DNA of 64,000 nucleotides from Lyngbya confervoides BDU141951 (GTDB lineage Bacteria; Cyanobacteriota; Cyanobacteriia; Thermosynechococcales; Thermosynechococcaceae): contig NZ_JTHE03000106.1 in assembly GCF_000817775.3 (NCBI RefSeq), positions 62,565 to 126,564 of the forward strand. Direction: 5' to 3'. Made by a program: the position numbers and the translations under genes. Every line of letters starts with the position of its first letter. Within the stretch, counting starts at the first letter, position 1. The notes beneath the pieces are model-generated. The model did not search any database. It saw only the letters and a list, made by a program, of their open reading frames with translations, and had not been told where the DNA came from. Of the stretch, positions 45,758 to 56,000 are shown piece by piece.

Positions 45758-47300
45758 TTTTCTGCTGCCCCTGTGGGAGGATGTCACCCAGGCCTATCGC
45801 CAGGCGCCCAGGGACTATCCCTTTGATCTGCGCAGTCAGGAGGTGGGACGCGTCACCTATTTGGGACAGGGCATTGCCCGCTGTAGCGGTCTGACCCATG
45901 TTCAGTCCGAAGAGCGGGTGCTGTTGCCCCATCAGCATCAGGGCATGGCCTTCAATCTAGACCCAACGGAAGTGGGTATTATTCTCCTCCGGGACAGTCA
46001 AGACCTCCAGGCAGGTTGCGAGGTGCAGCGCACCGGGCAGGTGTTTGATGCCCCCGTGGGAGAAGCCCTCCTAGGACGGGTCCTGGACGCCACCGGAAGG
46101 CCCCTAGATCATCAGGGAGCAGTGGCCTTCTCCCAAAGGCGTCCCATTGAGCGAGAGGCCCCAGCCATTATGGATCGGGCGCCGGTCACCGAACCACTGC
46201 AAACGGGCATTAAGGTCATTGATGCGCTGATTCCCGTGGGGCGAGGCCAGCGAATGTTGATTTTAGGCGATCGCCAAACCGGGAAAACAGCCATAGCGGT
46301 GGACACCATTTTGAATCAGCGGGGGAAGAACGTTGTTTGTGTCTACTGCGCCATCGGTCAGCGGATTTCTGCCACGGCAAAGCTCATCCAGGAACTGCGC
46401 CAGCGCCAGGCCATGGACAACTGCGTGGTCGTAGTTGCCGGGGGAGACACCACGCCCGGCCTCCAATACATCACTCCCTACGCTGCCACAACCATGGCGG
46501 AATATTTCATGGAACAGGGGCGCGATGTGCTCATTATCTATGACGATCTCACCCAGCACGCCCGCGCCTACCGCGAACTCTCCTTACTATTGCGACGTCC
46601 TCCAGGGCGCGAGGCCTTTCCAGGGGATATTTTTTACATCCATGCTCGGCTGTTAGAACGAGCCACCCATCTGCGATCGCACCTGGGCGGAGGAACCTTA
46701 ACAGCGCTGCCAATTGTGGAGACCGAGGCGCAAAACCTCGCGGCTTACATTCCCACCAATCTTGTGTCCATCACCGATGGGCAAATTTATCTAACGCCAA
46801 AGTTGTTTCAAAAGGGCATCTTCCCAGCGGTGGACGTGGGGAAATCCGTGTCGCGGGTGGGAGGAAAGGCCCAACGCCCAGCTTACAAAGCGATCACAGG
46901 AGACCTTCGCCTCACCTACTCCCAGTTTGAAGAGTTGGAATCCTTTGCCCGCTTTGGGACACGCCTGGAGGCGTCCACCCAACAGACCCTGGAGCGAGGA
47001 CGACGGGTGCGGGCCATTTTACAGCAGCCGCAGTTTGCCCCCGTTCCCGTGGCGGAGCAGGTGGCGGTTCTCCTGGCCGTTAACCAGGGCCTCTTAGATC
47101 CCATTCCCCTGGAGCAGATGGCCCTCGCCCAGGAAACAATTCGAAGGGTGATGGTCCAGGAGTTTTCCAGCCTGTGTGATCACATTCAACAGGGCAAATC
47201 GCTGACCGCTGCCGATCAACAGCAACTGCTGCAGGCGCTGTCCCAGCAACTCCCTAAGGCCCTGGAGCTCGATCCACCTCCCCCGCAAGAGGACCGGTAA
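45741..47300 (+). CDS. atpA: N-type ATPase alpha subunit
   Basis: 519 residues from ATG 45741 (an earlier in-frame ATG at 45723 would add six). Walker [10 protein letters not shown] near residue 177; regulatory subunit with the usual three-domain layout. Overlaps atpF by 17 bp and shares its stop with the atpG start (TAATG). Confidence 0.95.
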   Translation: MSGLPSFLLPLWEDVTQAYRQAPRDYPFDLRSQEVGRVTYLGQGIARCSGLTHVQSEERVLLPHQHQGMAFNLDPTEVGIILLRDSQDLQAGCEVQRTGQVFDAPVGEALLGRVLDATGRPLDHQGAVAFSQRRPIEREAPAIMDRAPVTEPLQTGIKVIDALIPVGRGQRMLILGDRQTGKTAIAVDTILNQRGKNVVCVYCAIGQRISATAKLIQELRQRQAMDNCVVVVAGGDTTPGLQYITPYAATTMAEYFMEQGRDVLIIYDDLTQHARAYRELSLLLRRPPGREAFPGDIFYIHARLLERATHLRSHLGGGTLTALPIVETEAQNLAAYIPTNLVSITDGQIYLTPKLFQKGIFPAVDVGKSVSRVGGKAQRPAYKAITGDLRLTYSQFEELESFARFGTRLEASTQQTLERGRRVRAILQQPQFAPVPVAEQVAVLLAVNQGLLDPIPLEQMALAQETIRRVMVQEFSSLCDHIQQGKSLTAADQQQLLQALSQQLPKALELDPPPPQEDR

Positions 47301-48184
47301 TGCTCGATCCTGAACAGTTGAAGCGCGACATTCGCAGCGCGCAGGAGTTTTCCACCATTGTCAAGACCATGAAAACCCTGGCGGCGGTCAATATCCATCA
47401 ATATGACCAAGCCATCGAATCTTTGCACAACTATCATCAAACGCTGGAGTTGGGGATGCAGATTCTCCTCCTCCAGCACCCGACCTTGCTTCAGGATTTA
47501 ACCCTCACCACCCAACCCCGGATCGGGACGATTGTGTTTGGGTCTGATCAGGGTCTGTGTGGTCGATTTAATGAACAGATGGCGGAATTTGTGGGGCGAT
47601 CGCCCCAGCTTATCGATCAAACCCCGATCATCTTAGCGGTGGGGGCAAGAATTCAAAATGCCCTTCAGGAAAAGAACCTGGACATCGAAACGAGCGTTGA
47701 GGGACCGGTTTCCGTGGAGGGTATTGCCGCCATGGTGCAAGCCGTCGTGGTCCAGGTTGAACAGTGGCGAGAGGCCCATCAGGTGGGTCAGATTTTGCTC
47801 TTTCACCATCGTCCCAGCCAGGGCGATCGCTATTTTCCATGGCAACAGACGGTGTTCCCACTGGATTTGGCATACCTTCAAGACCTCAGCGCTCGGCGCT
47901 GGCCCTCCCATTGTCGTCCCCAGGTTTTTCTAGATCGTCAACCCTTATTTTCCGCCCTGTTCCGGCAGCACTTTTTCGTCACCCTCTACCGGGCCTGCGT
48001 GGAGTCGCTAATTAGTGAAAACATGAGTCGTCTGGTTTCAATGCAGCAGGCTCAAAGCAATATCACAGAGCATCTAACCGATCTACAGCGCCAGTTTCAT
48101 CAACATCGCCAAAATACGATTACGGAAGAGCTATTGACTATTATTTCCGGACTGGAAGCCTTAAACCACGAAAAAGAGGATTAA
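47300..48184 (+). CDS. atpG: N-type ATPase gamma subunit
   Basis: 294 residues. The rotor shaft: N-terminal coiled coil with the FSTIVKTMKTLAAVN segment, a Rossmann-like middle (FGSDQGLCGRFN) and a C-terminal helix (ISENMSRLVSMQQA, RQNTITEELL). Last gene of the operon. A 16-bp direct repeat follows its stop. Confidence 0.94.
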   Translation: MLDPEQLKRDIRSAQEFSTIVKTMKTLAAVNIHQYDQAIESLHNYHQTLELGMQILLLQHPTLLQDLTLTTQPRIGTIVFGSDQGLCGRFNEQMAEFVGRSPQLIDQTPIILAVGARIQNALQEKNLDIETSVEGPVSVEGIAAMVQAVVVQVEQWREAHQVGQILLFHHRPSQGDRYFPWQQTVFPLDLAYLQDLSARRWPSHCRPQVFLDRQPLFSALFRQHFFVTLYRACVESLISENMSRLVSMQQAQSNITEHLTDLQRQFHQHRQNTITEELLTIISGLEALNHEKED

Positions 48185-48193
48185 ACTTCCCAG

Positions 48194-48225
48194 AAATTTA
48201 GGGATTGGGAAATTTAGGGATTGGG
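48194..48225. repeat. Two perfect 16-bp direct repeats
   Basis: AAATTTAGGGATTGGG at 48194-48209 and 48210-48225, spanning the 3' end of the Nif11-like gene, whose last codons (PNPNP) and stop derive from it. Confidence 0.9.
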
Positions 48226-48504
48226 ATTCGGGTCACCGCTGAAGGGCTGCACCCCCGTAACAGGATAGTCGTCGTGGGGAGGGCTAAAAATCTTGAAGAC
48301 GGCTGCCGCAAGAGCACTGAAAAAGCCCGGCTTCTGCTGTAACTCAGACAGCCCCTCGTCAATATGTTCAGAGGAAAAGTCATAGCCTTCCGCTTGGGCA
48401 ATGCCGACGAGATCCTCTGGATTGGCGGTACCGCTAATCTTTTCTTGCAACTGTTCGTCCTTTGAAGCCTTAGACAAGAACCGAAAGAAGTTCTCCTTTG
48501 ACAT
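48214..48504 (-). CDS. Nif11-like leader-domain protein
   Basis: 96 residues from ATG 48504 (an upstream in-frame ATG at 48525 would add seven). Residues 1-63 match the Nif11 domain (MSKENFFRFLSKASKD, EDLVGIAQAEGYDF, IDEGLSEL), the leader found on some RiPP precursors and on stand-alone cyanobacterial proteins. There is no clear GG cleavage site; the tail is FFSALAAAVF then a Pro/Asp-rich end. No lanthionine, cyclodehydratase or peptidase gene is nearby. It may be a free-standing Nif11 protein. Confidence 0.8.
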   Translation of the reverse strand: MSKENFFRFLSKASKDEQLQEKISGTANPEDLVGIAQAEGYDFSSEHIDEGLSELQQKPGFFSALAAAVFKIFSPPHDDYPVTGVQPFSGDPNPNP

Positions 48505-48589
48505 CGTTGAAAACTCCAGAACCATGAATACATGATTATTATAGAAACCCTCACCCCCCCTCTCTCCGGTTTAGTTACTGAAGTTTACT

Positions 48590-48677
48590 CAGGAGATCTG
48601 CAAGCCCAGGAAAAGTAAACGCAATATCCTGCTACGGTCACCGTAGCGCGCCTTTCGATCTCCTGCTGGTTCAGCAG
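48590..48677 (+). ncRNA. Candidate structured RNA element
   Basis: CAGGAGATC (48590-48598) is the exact complement of GATCTCCTG (48657-48665), enclosing a perfect short hairpin GCTACGGT-C-ACCGTAGC (48631-48647). The 3' arm overlaps an alternative hairpin CTGCTG-GTT-CAGCAG (48663-48677). It lies about 110 bases upstream of the small membrane ORF at 48791. No known RNA family recognised; the strand is a guess. Confidence 0.35.
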
Positions 48678-48790
48678 AACTCCTTGGCGAGTTTGGGCTC
48701 AAAATTTTAAGCTATATGTCTTTTTCGACGCATCCTCCAGCCCTTATCTGAGAATAAAGTCAGAGGGGAGTGCCCAGCGAGGTGATCAGA

Positions 48791-48904
48791 ATGCGTCATA
48801 CTCTGATTGATCCCAAAGATTATCGCGATTTTGTCCTGGGGGTTCTCGCTGTCCTAATTGTCTTTATCCTCATAGAGATGATTTTTACAGCGTCTGTATT
48901 GTGA
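48791..48904 (+). CDS. Small single-pass membrane peptide, 37 aa
   Basis: ATG 48791 is preceded by GAGGTGA, a full ribosome-site match at good spacing. The peptide (MRHTLIDPKDYRDFVLG...) has a charged N-terminus and one hydrophobic helix of about 20 residues, the profile of small subunit or regulator peptides of membrane complexes. Family not recognised. Confidence 0.6.
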   Translation: MRHTLIDPKDYRDFVLGVLAVLIVFILIEMIFTASVL

Positions 48905-49072
48905 GTAGGACCGTGTCAATAGAACCGCCAGCCTCTGTCCACTCGGAGCCATCCTATTGTGCTCAAGACCTTGTGCTCAAGACCTGTGCAATGAGCCGTT
49001 GAACATAGCCCAAGGCTCCGAGGACAGGCGGGGACTCTTCTGTGATTCAAGTCGGTTCACGATGGGAGTGCC

Positions 49073-49435
49073 ATGTTAAATCAGACAATCGCCAATACTC
49101 AAGAAATCCCAAGATCACACTGGGTCGACTTTTTTAATCAGCTGACCCAGCAGTCCCGTGGTCGTCGCTACACGCTGGAAATTTGTAACGCAGACATGGG
49201 GGTACAGACCTTAGCCAAACATGCGACGTTGAGTTCCATCACCTGTGACCCACTGCAAAAAGGGGACGACATTGTGATCTCTGCAGGGCTTGAGACCCTG
49301 AGTTTCTCTCACATTGTCAGTCATCCCACGGCCCTATGGGTTGCCCAAGACTTGCAGGCTAGTCCCATTGCCTTGGAAATTCTAGATGCTGAGAATACCA
49401 AGACAATTCTGAGATTTGAGGAGGGGGCTAGCTAG
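49073..49435 (+). CDS. DUF5335 family protein
   Basis: 120 residues, normal family length. Conserved points: HWVDFFNQ, RRYTLEI, GDDIVISAG, FSHIVSHPTALWVAQD and ALEILDAENTKTILRF. No signal or membrane segment. Its stop codon overlaps that of the convergent porin gene by 4 bp, so no terminator fits between them. Function of the family is not established. Confidence 0.8.
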   Translation: MLNQTIANTQEIPRSHWVDFFNQLTQQSRGRRYTLEICNADMGVQTLAKHATLSSITCDPLQKGDDIVISAGLETLSFSHIVSHPTALWVAQDLQASPIALEILDAENTKTILRFEEGAS

Positions 49436-51159
49436 AAAGAGAAGGTGGTGCGAATATACCCTTGAAATAGGGAGGGCTGATTGGCGGTATTGTTGGTTTC
49501 GGTAATCACCATCAGCCCTGGGGTGATAGAAATATTGTCATTAATCGGCAGCCGGAAAAACCCCTCATAGTTGGTCTGAGTCGCGTTATTCGGTCCAAAG
49601 GAAGCGGTTGCGGGTAAATCATGAATGAAGGGCTGCCCCACTGCAACGGCCAGAAGAGATCCGGGCTTGACTAGATCGGTCACCCCAGCCCCCGCCATCC
49701 AGGTATGGGCGGTGAAATTGATCGGTCCACCCGGAGCCGTGGCAGTTCCATCGGCCGAGGCATCGGAGTAGCCATAGCGGCCAAAGAGGCCCAACTGGCC
49801 CAGAGTCATCTCTGCGTTGACCCCAACCGCATTTTGCTCCACATCAAAGGTTTTTGAATGGGTGTACTGCAGCCGGACTGCAAAGTTATTTTTCTCGCTT
49901 TCCCCGAAGGTGTCCGCGTACTCGACCTCGGCACTTGCCTGGTATGGATCGCCAAATAGTCCCCCCCCATTGGTCGTTGCCGTTGCCGTCGCCGGATTTG
50001 CCGCAACGTAGGCGGCCCGAAGGCTCACCGGCCCCCCCTCAATGTTCCAGTTCAAGCCGCCACCAGCTCCGCCCAGGAAGTTTTGGGAAAAGGGAATGAT
50101 TAAGGGATTATTCGTAAAGAAGTAGGAATTAAAATCGCTAAAGGGATTGTTGGCGTAGCTATTAAAATCTAGAAAATCGCCCGGATAAAGCTGAGGCCCG
50201 ACCGTGAGGGAAAGATTATCGGTGGGTTGGAAGGTATAGGCAAGGCGAAATAGATAAAAGCTATTGGGATATTGCGTCAGAGCACTGGTGCCGCGGGTGA
50301 CAAAGTAGGGCTGACCCGCGTTGCCGGAGGCATTAGGGTAGAGCGTCATGCCCAAGCCAGTGGCAGCATCCTGGCCGTTATTTCCGGCTGCCAGAGCGGT
50401 TTGCAGAAGGTCAGTTCCAGTAAAGCTGGTGTCAAAGTTGAGAATAGAGACGGCAATAACGGAGGGACGAGTGGTGCCAGTGGGAACCGCAGCACCGGTT
50501 TCAGGGTTAATCAAGCCATCCCGAGTGAGATCGCCAAACTGGGTCTGAAAGACGGCCAGTCCGTTCAACTTGGTGGTGGTGGAAAACTCATTGGCTTCGA
50601 GCTGAGCCGTTCTTGCTTCGAGCCCATCTACCTGTCCCCGCAGCGTTGATAACTCAGCCTTAAACTCCTCCTGGAGCGCACGAAGCTGATCCAACTCTGC
50701 TGGCGTTGCAACCTGATCGCTGAGGTTATCCAGGCAGGCATTGACGAGGGCCGCCATTTCGTAGCGTGTGGCCGCACGATTGCCCCGAAAGGTTCCCTCT
50801 GGGTAGCCCGCAAGACAGCCATAGCGCTCCACTAAGGACTGTAGGGCCTGATAGGCCCAGTCCGTGGGCTGCACGTCGGAGAGCTGAGACACGGAATTGA
50901 CGACGCCCATGGACTCTGTTTCAGACAGCAGATCTTGCACATTAGACGTTAAGCGGGTGAGGCTGATATCTGCTAAGGGGGCGGGGGGGATTTTAGGACT
51001 GACACCGACCTTCTCCACAGCTTCGGGGGAAACGACCGAGATCGGATCCTGGTCGATGGCCTGGGAAGGAAGGGCGATCGCAACGGCAGGAACGAGGGCA
51101 ACGGCGCTGGTGAGCAGAGAGAATCTAGGGGAAGCAATACGTTTCACTTTCTCACACAT
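49432..51159 (-). CDS. SLH-OprB outer-membrane porin (iron uptake porin type)
   Basis: 575 residues. Signal peptide (about 1-35), an SLH domain (about 80-140: VQPTDWAYQALQSLVERYG, FRGNRAATRYEMAALVN), a coiled coil (about 155-195), then an OprB-type beta-barrel ending in a terminal Phe (TTFSF), as required for barrel insertion. The SLH domain binds peptidoglycan-linked polysaccharide. These are the major cyanobacterial porins, some implicated in iron uptake. Confidence 0.92.
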   Translation of the reverse strand: MCEKVKRIASPRFSLLTSAVALVPAVAIALPSQAIDQDPISVVSPEAVEKVGVSPKIPPAPLADISLTRLTSNVQDLLSETESMGVVNSVSQLSDVQPTDWAYQALQSLVERYGCLAGYPEGTFRGNRAATRYEMAALVNACLDNLSDQVATPAELDQLRALQEEFKAELSTLRGQVDGLEARTAQLEANEFSTTTKLNGLAVFQTQFGDLTRDGLINPETGAAVPTGTTRPSVIAVSILNFDTSFTGTDLLQTALAAGNNGQDAATGLGMTLYPNASGNAGQPYFVTRGTSALTQYPNSFYLFRLAYTFQPTDNLSLTVGPQLYPGDFLDFNSYANNPFSDFNSYFFTNNPLIIPFSQNFLGGAGGGLNWNIEGGPVSLRAAYVAANPATATATTNGGGLFGDPYQASAEVEYADTFGESEKNNFAVRLQYTHSKTFDVEQNAVGVNAEMTLGQLGLFGRYGYSDASADGTATAPGGPINFTAHTWMAGAGVTDLVKPGSLLAVAVGQPFIHDLPATASFGPNNATQTNYEGFFRLPINDNISITPGLMVITETNNTANQPSLFQGYIRTTFSF

Positions 51160-51754
51160 TGATCAGAGGAAATGGACGGCAATGGATCGGCAAAGAATCT
51201 AGAGCAAAAAGGTGGCAGACCCCAAAAGCAAAATTGCGCATGAACGTTGTTTTCAGGGAGAAACTGAGGTACTTAAAATTAGGTTCTCATTCACCTTCAG
51301 TTTTCAGACGCAAGGAGGGGCGTTATCCCAATTTTTCTGTCTTAATTCTGCCTTAGATACCCATCAATCAAATGATGAATCTAGTCTTAAGATGCCCCGA
51401 CAACGTCTAGAAGTTGACATTGCCATCGGGAAATTTCTTATGCTTTTGCGCTGGACTCTTCTGGATCAAGAGAGGGTTTGATCACGATAACACTGTGGTG
51501 CCCGCTCCTTATTCTGGTCTAGGGCTTTCATCCCCTGTCTCACATACCAACACTAGAGTCTGGGGCACTTCGAAGATCCTCTCCCCGGAACCCATAGGGC
51601 CAGCCCAGCCTAGGAGGAGACCCCAACTCTGTAATCTTGTGAAGCGCTTTGGGTATCTTCAAAACACAGGGATAGAGAATATCTGTTAGACAGACGCAAA
51701 TAAACCCTAGCGATCGCCTTTCCCTTCAATCTTGGTGTATACCCGTAGACTTCG
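51160..51754. other. Spacer between divergent porin and SDR genes
   Basis: About 595 bases. I see no convincing gene; short frames here lack protein-like composition. The GCGATCGC at 51711 lies just before the SDR gene. Promoters for both divergent genes must be here, but I could not place them. Confidence 0.5.
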
Positions 51755-52528
51755 ATGACAACAGGACGATTCAACAATCAGGTGGTTTTGATTAGCGGTG
51801 GGGCTGGTGGGGCTGGCCGCGCCGCCTCGCGCCGCTTTGCTGCCGAGGGCGCCCAGGTAGCAATTGTAGATGTTCAACTGGACGCCGGACGTTCCCTGGT
51901 CGAAGAGATTGAGGCCTCTGGGCGTAAAGCGCTGTTTATCCCTGGGGATGTGTCGCAAGCAGCGGCGGTGCAGTCTGCAGTCCAGCAAGCCCTGGCTTAT
52001 TTTGGCGAAATCAATATTCTGTTTAATCATGCCGGAACCGTCATCGTTAAACCCTTTCTCGAAACCACCGAAGCCGACTGGGACCGCCTCATGGCGATCA
52101 ACGTGAAGAGCATGTTTCTCATGACGCAAGCGGTGCTGCCGGGCATGATTGAGAAGGGGAAGGGCGTCATCATCAACACGGCCTCAATTTCGGGGTTTTC
52201 CGCCTCTGCCATGGAAAGTGCCTACTGCACGACCAAAGGTGCAATTTTGCAGTTGACCCGCGCCATTGCCGTTGAGTTTCGAGATCAGGGCATTCGCTGC
52301 AATGCAATCTCTCCAGGCTTTATTCGCACCCCCCACGGGCTTCGAGAAATGGAGGAATGCGTCCGGCTCGGCATTGATTTCTCCAACGACGATATTGTGC
52401 AGAGGCAGGGACGGTTCTGTGAACCTGAGGAGATTGCCGGTGTGGCTGTCTTTTTAGCCAGTGAGGATGCCAGTTTTGTGAATGGGGCCTCGATTACCGT
52501 GGACAATACCTGGACAGCTTCAACCTAA
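51755..52528 (+). CDS. SDR family oxidoreductase
   Basis: 257 residues, classical short-chain dehydrogenase. Cofactor loop SGGAGGAGRA, NHAG (usual NNAG), catalytic Ser in TASISGF and Tyr/Lys in YCTTKGA. DVQLDAG after beta-2 has Asp, which favours NAD(H). The substrate cannot be told. A terminator follows, so it is a separate unit from the A-T-R gene 0.5 kb downstream. Confidence 0.9.
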   Translation: MTTGRFNNQVVLISGGAGGAGRAASRRFAAEGAQVAIVDVQLDAGRSLVEEIEASGRKALFIPGDVSQAAAVQSAVQQALAYFGEINILFNHAGTVIVKPFLETTEADWDRLMAINVKSMFLMTQAVLPGMIEKGKGVIINTASISGFSASAMESAYCTTKGAILQLTRAIAVEFRDQGIRCNAISPGFIRTPHGLREMEECVRLGIDFSNDDIVQRQGRFCEPEEIAGVAVFLASEDASFVNGASITVDNTWTAST

Positions 52529-52593
52529 TCCCAGCCTGACACTCTCACTCCATAGACCGTCTGGCCCATAGTTTGACCTAGGGCCAACATCTG

Positions 52594-52626
52594 GAGCTGC
52601 AGCAGAACCGCAGCTCAGATTTTTTG
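52594..52626 (+). terminator. Rho-independent terminator after the SDR gene
   Basis: GAGCTGC (52594-52600) pairs with GCAGCTC (52610-52616), then AGATTTTTT. GC-rich stem plus T-run is a standard intrinsic terminator. Confidence 0.8.
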
Positions 52627-52717
52627 TGGCGAGGTATTCCGCCCCTCAGGAGCGCCAGGAGCGGCCTCATGAGCGGGGGCTGGCGCACGGGAGTCAGCCC
52701 CGGATAGGCAACCCTGA

Positions 52718-52728
52718 GGGGGGGGGGG
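52718..52728. repeat. G11 homopolymer tract
   Basis: Eleven consecutive G in the spacer (52627-53057) upstream of the A-T-R gene. The remainder of this 430-bp spacer shows no convincing gene; a 108-codon minus frame through it (52615-52941) is Pro/Ala-rich and has no recognisable features. Confidence 0.8.
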
Positions 52729-53057
52729 CGCATCTGGATCGTTCTCGATGTGAACAGCCTCGATCCCCCTGGGAGGGGATAGTTTTTGCTGCAAAAAAAC
52801 TTGAGAACGCGGACTAGCATCTATTTTTCTTCTAAAAAACATTATTCGGTAATACCACCGATCCCGGCCATGATAGTCACCGATTATACCTGAAAAGAAC
52901 CGAGATGCTTTAGGGTTTGCTGGCAGTAAAGCAGGACTCAAATCAGAAGGTTGATCCGGAATTTACACAAGCTCGCTTGATCGTTTCAGTAGCCTAAAGA
53001 ATTCACTCATTGAGTCGGGGTTTTAGATTTTTTTGTTTTACCTTGTTGTTCAGACCA

Positions 53058-56000
53058 ATGCTTGATTTGACCGCAAAACAGACCGTCCAGGATTTCTTTG
53101 AAAATCAAGTTTCGCTTTATCCTGATGCGGTAGCCGTAACCTTTCAAGGCCAGGAGTTGACCTATGCTCAACTGAATCAACAATCAAATCAGCTGGCGAG
53201 ACTACTGCGGGAAAAAGGCGTGACCGCGGACGTTGTGGTGGGGGTTTACCTGGATCGATCGCTGGAGATGATCATTGCCCTCCTGGCGATTCTTAAGGCG
53301 GGAGGGGCCTATTTACCCCTGGATTTGTCCTATCCACCCGATCGTCTGCGCTATATGATCAACCACGCTCAAGCGCCCATCTTACTCACGCAACAGAGCC
53401 TGGAAACAGATTTTGAAGATCATCCCCTGGACATTCTGGCGATTGATCAGCTGGCGCTAGCTGAATATGCCCAGGATAATTTAGATCTGGACCTACAGCC
53501 GACGGACTTGGCCTACGTCATCTATACATCGGGATCTACGGGACAGCCAAAGGGCGTCGCCATGCCCCACGGGCCGCTGTGCCAGCTCATTGACTGGCAG
53601 GTCAAGGTTTCAACGGTTGGCCTGGGAGGGCGAACGCTACAGTTTACGCCCATTAGCTTTGATGTCTCTTTTCAGGAAATCTTCGCCACCCTCGCCGCTG
53701 GCGGCACCTTGGTACTGGTGCCCGATCAGCTGCGTCGCAATCCCATTGATCTGATGCGATTTCTGCGGGAAGCTGAAATTGAGCGTCTGTTTCTACCCTT
53801 TGTGGCCCTGCGTCAGCTGTCAGAAATTGCCGAGCAGGAAGCTGAAATTCCGCTGGCAATGAAAGAGATTTATACCGCAGGCGAGCAGCTGCGCATTACG
53901 GAGGCGATTGTGCGCTGGTTTGAGCGGATGCCCCACTGCACGCTGCACAATCACTATGGCCCCTCTGAAACCCATGTGGTGACCGCGCAGACCTTAAAAG
54001 GCGATCCCAAACACTGGCCCACCCTGCCTCCCATTGGACAACCCATCACTGGCACAGAGGTCTATATTCTCAATGAGCGCTTACAGCCTGTGGCGCCAGG
54101 GGTGGCTGGTGAGCTTTATCTGGGTGGCGCCTGTTTGGCTCGGGGGTATTTGCACCGTCCTGACCTGACGGCAGAGCGATTTATGGTCCACCCATTTTCG
54201 GAAAAAAGCAGTGGCGATCGGCTCTATAAAACCGGCGACTTGGCCCGATTTTTACCGGATCAATCCCTTGAATATCTAGGTCGCATTGACCAGCAGGTAA
54301 AAATTCGTGGATTTCGCATTGAACCCGGTGAGGTTGAAGGAGTCCTGGAGCGTCACCCTGAGGTGCAAGAAGCCGTGGTGCTGGCCAGGGAATATGTCCC
54401 TGGGGATAAGCGGCTAGTGGCGTACTTTGTGGCACCCGCAACGGCCCAGGGCAATGAGGCGACTCGCGTGGGGCAGCTGCGTCACTACCTGCGATCGCAG
54501 CTGCCGGAGTATATGCTCCCCTCTGCGATCGTCAGCCTGGATGCCTTCCCAATGACGCCAAGCGGCAAAATTGACCGGCGTGCCCTACCGATTCCCACCT
54601 GGAACCAGGTTAAAGATGGGTCCTACCAGGCTCCACGAACTCCCATGGAGTTTCAGCTCACGGAAATCCTGGGCCAGCTTCTGAGGATCAAGGCCGAACA
54701 GATTGGTATCCGCGATCGCTTTTGCGACCTGGGAGGCCACTCTCTGTTAGCGGTACAACTGGTTTACCAAATTAATGAGACCTTTCAAGTCCAGCTGCCC
54801 CTGGAAAACTTTCTGGCTCAGCCCACCGTTGAAGGAATAGCCTCGCAGATTCAGCAGCTCCAGGACTCTGGGGCACAAGAGATCGCTCCACTAGACCTGG
54901 AAAAAGAGGCGATTTTAGACGCTTGTATCGTGCCTCCAGACAGTTTGACAGAACCCGTCCCCGAAATATTCTTGACCGGGGCCACCGGGTTTCTCGGAAC
55001 CTACCTGCTCCACGAGCTGCTCAAACAAACCCGAGCCGATGTGCACTGTCTCATTCGTGCCAGCAGTTTTGCCGAAGCCCAGGCCCGCATAGAAGGCTGC
55101 TTAAATCGCTACGGCCTCTGGCAGGAAAGTGATCGAAGTCGCATCAAGCTCGTGCTGGGAGACCTGAGTCAGCCCCGTCTGGGGATTGAGGCAGAAACCT
55201 TTACGCGTCTGGCGGAGAAGATCGATATTATTTATCACTGTGGGGCCTGGGTCAATATGATCTATCCCTACCTCACCCTCAAGGCCTCCAACGTGCTGGG
55301 AACTCAGGAGGTCCTGCGTCTTGCAAGCCAGACCAGGATTAAGCCCCTGCACTACATTTCGACCGTGGATGTGTTTGCCCTCCAGGCAGCGGACCAAATT
55401 CAAAGGATTCGCGAAACTGATCAGATTGGTCCGGCCTCTGCCTTAGCCAGTGGCTATGCCCAGAGTAAATGTATTGCTGAACAGCTAGTGGTCGCCGCAG
55501 GAGATCGGGGCTTGCCCGTGAGCCTCTACCGATTTAGTAACCTGATCGGGGATGCCACCCAGGGAGAATCGCCGATCAATAGCTTTGTCTCAAAGATGTT
55601 AAAGGGCTGTATCCAGCTTAAAATGGCCCCGACGCTCGAAGTCCTTTTGAATCTGGTGCCGGTGGACTACGTTGCTCAGGCCATTGTCTTCCTTGGACAA
55701 ACCGTGAAACCCGTTGGCACGGCCTTCCACATTGCCAACCCCCATCCCATGGACTGGAGCGAGTTCATGGAGATCCTTCGGCAGACAGGCTATGACCTAG
55801 CGACTGTTTCCTACGAGGCCTGGTATGGCGAACTGTGCAAAGCAGCAACCCCTACGGCAGAAAATGCATCAACAGAAAATGCATTCACGGACAACGTATT
55901 GGCCCCTATGGCCATGATTTTTGCCAACCAGCCCTTTGTACGCAAGTCTCTCGGGGCCTTTGAGTTGGACTGCCAAAAAACGCAGGAAATCCTTGCCCAG

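Noticed and set aside
52615-52941. 108-codon minus frame in the spacer before the A-T-R gene
   Set aside because: It contains the G-tract as Pro codons, has no recognisable motif and overlaps the SDR terminator.
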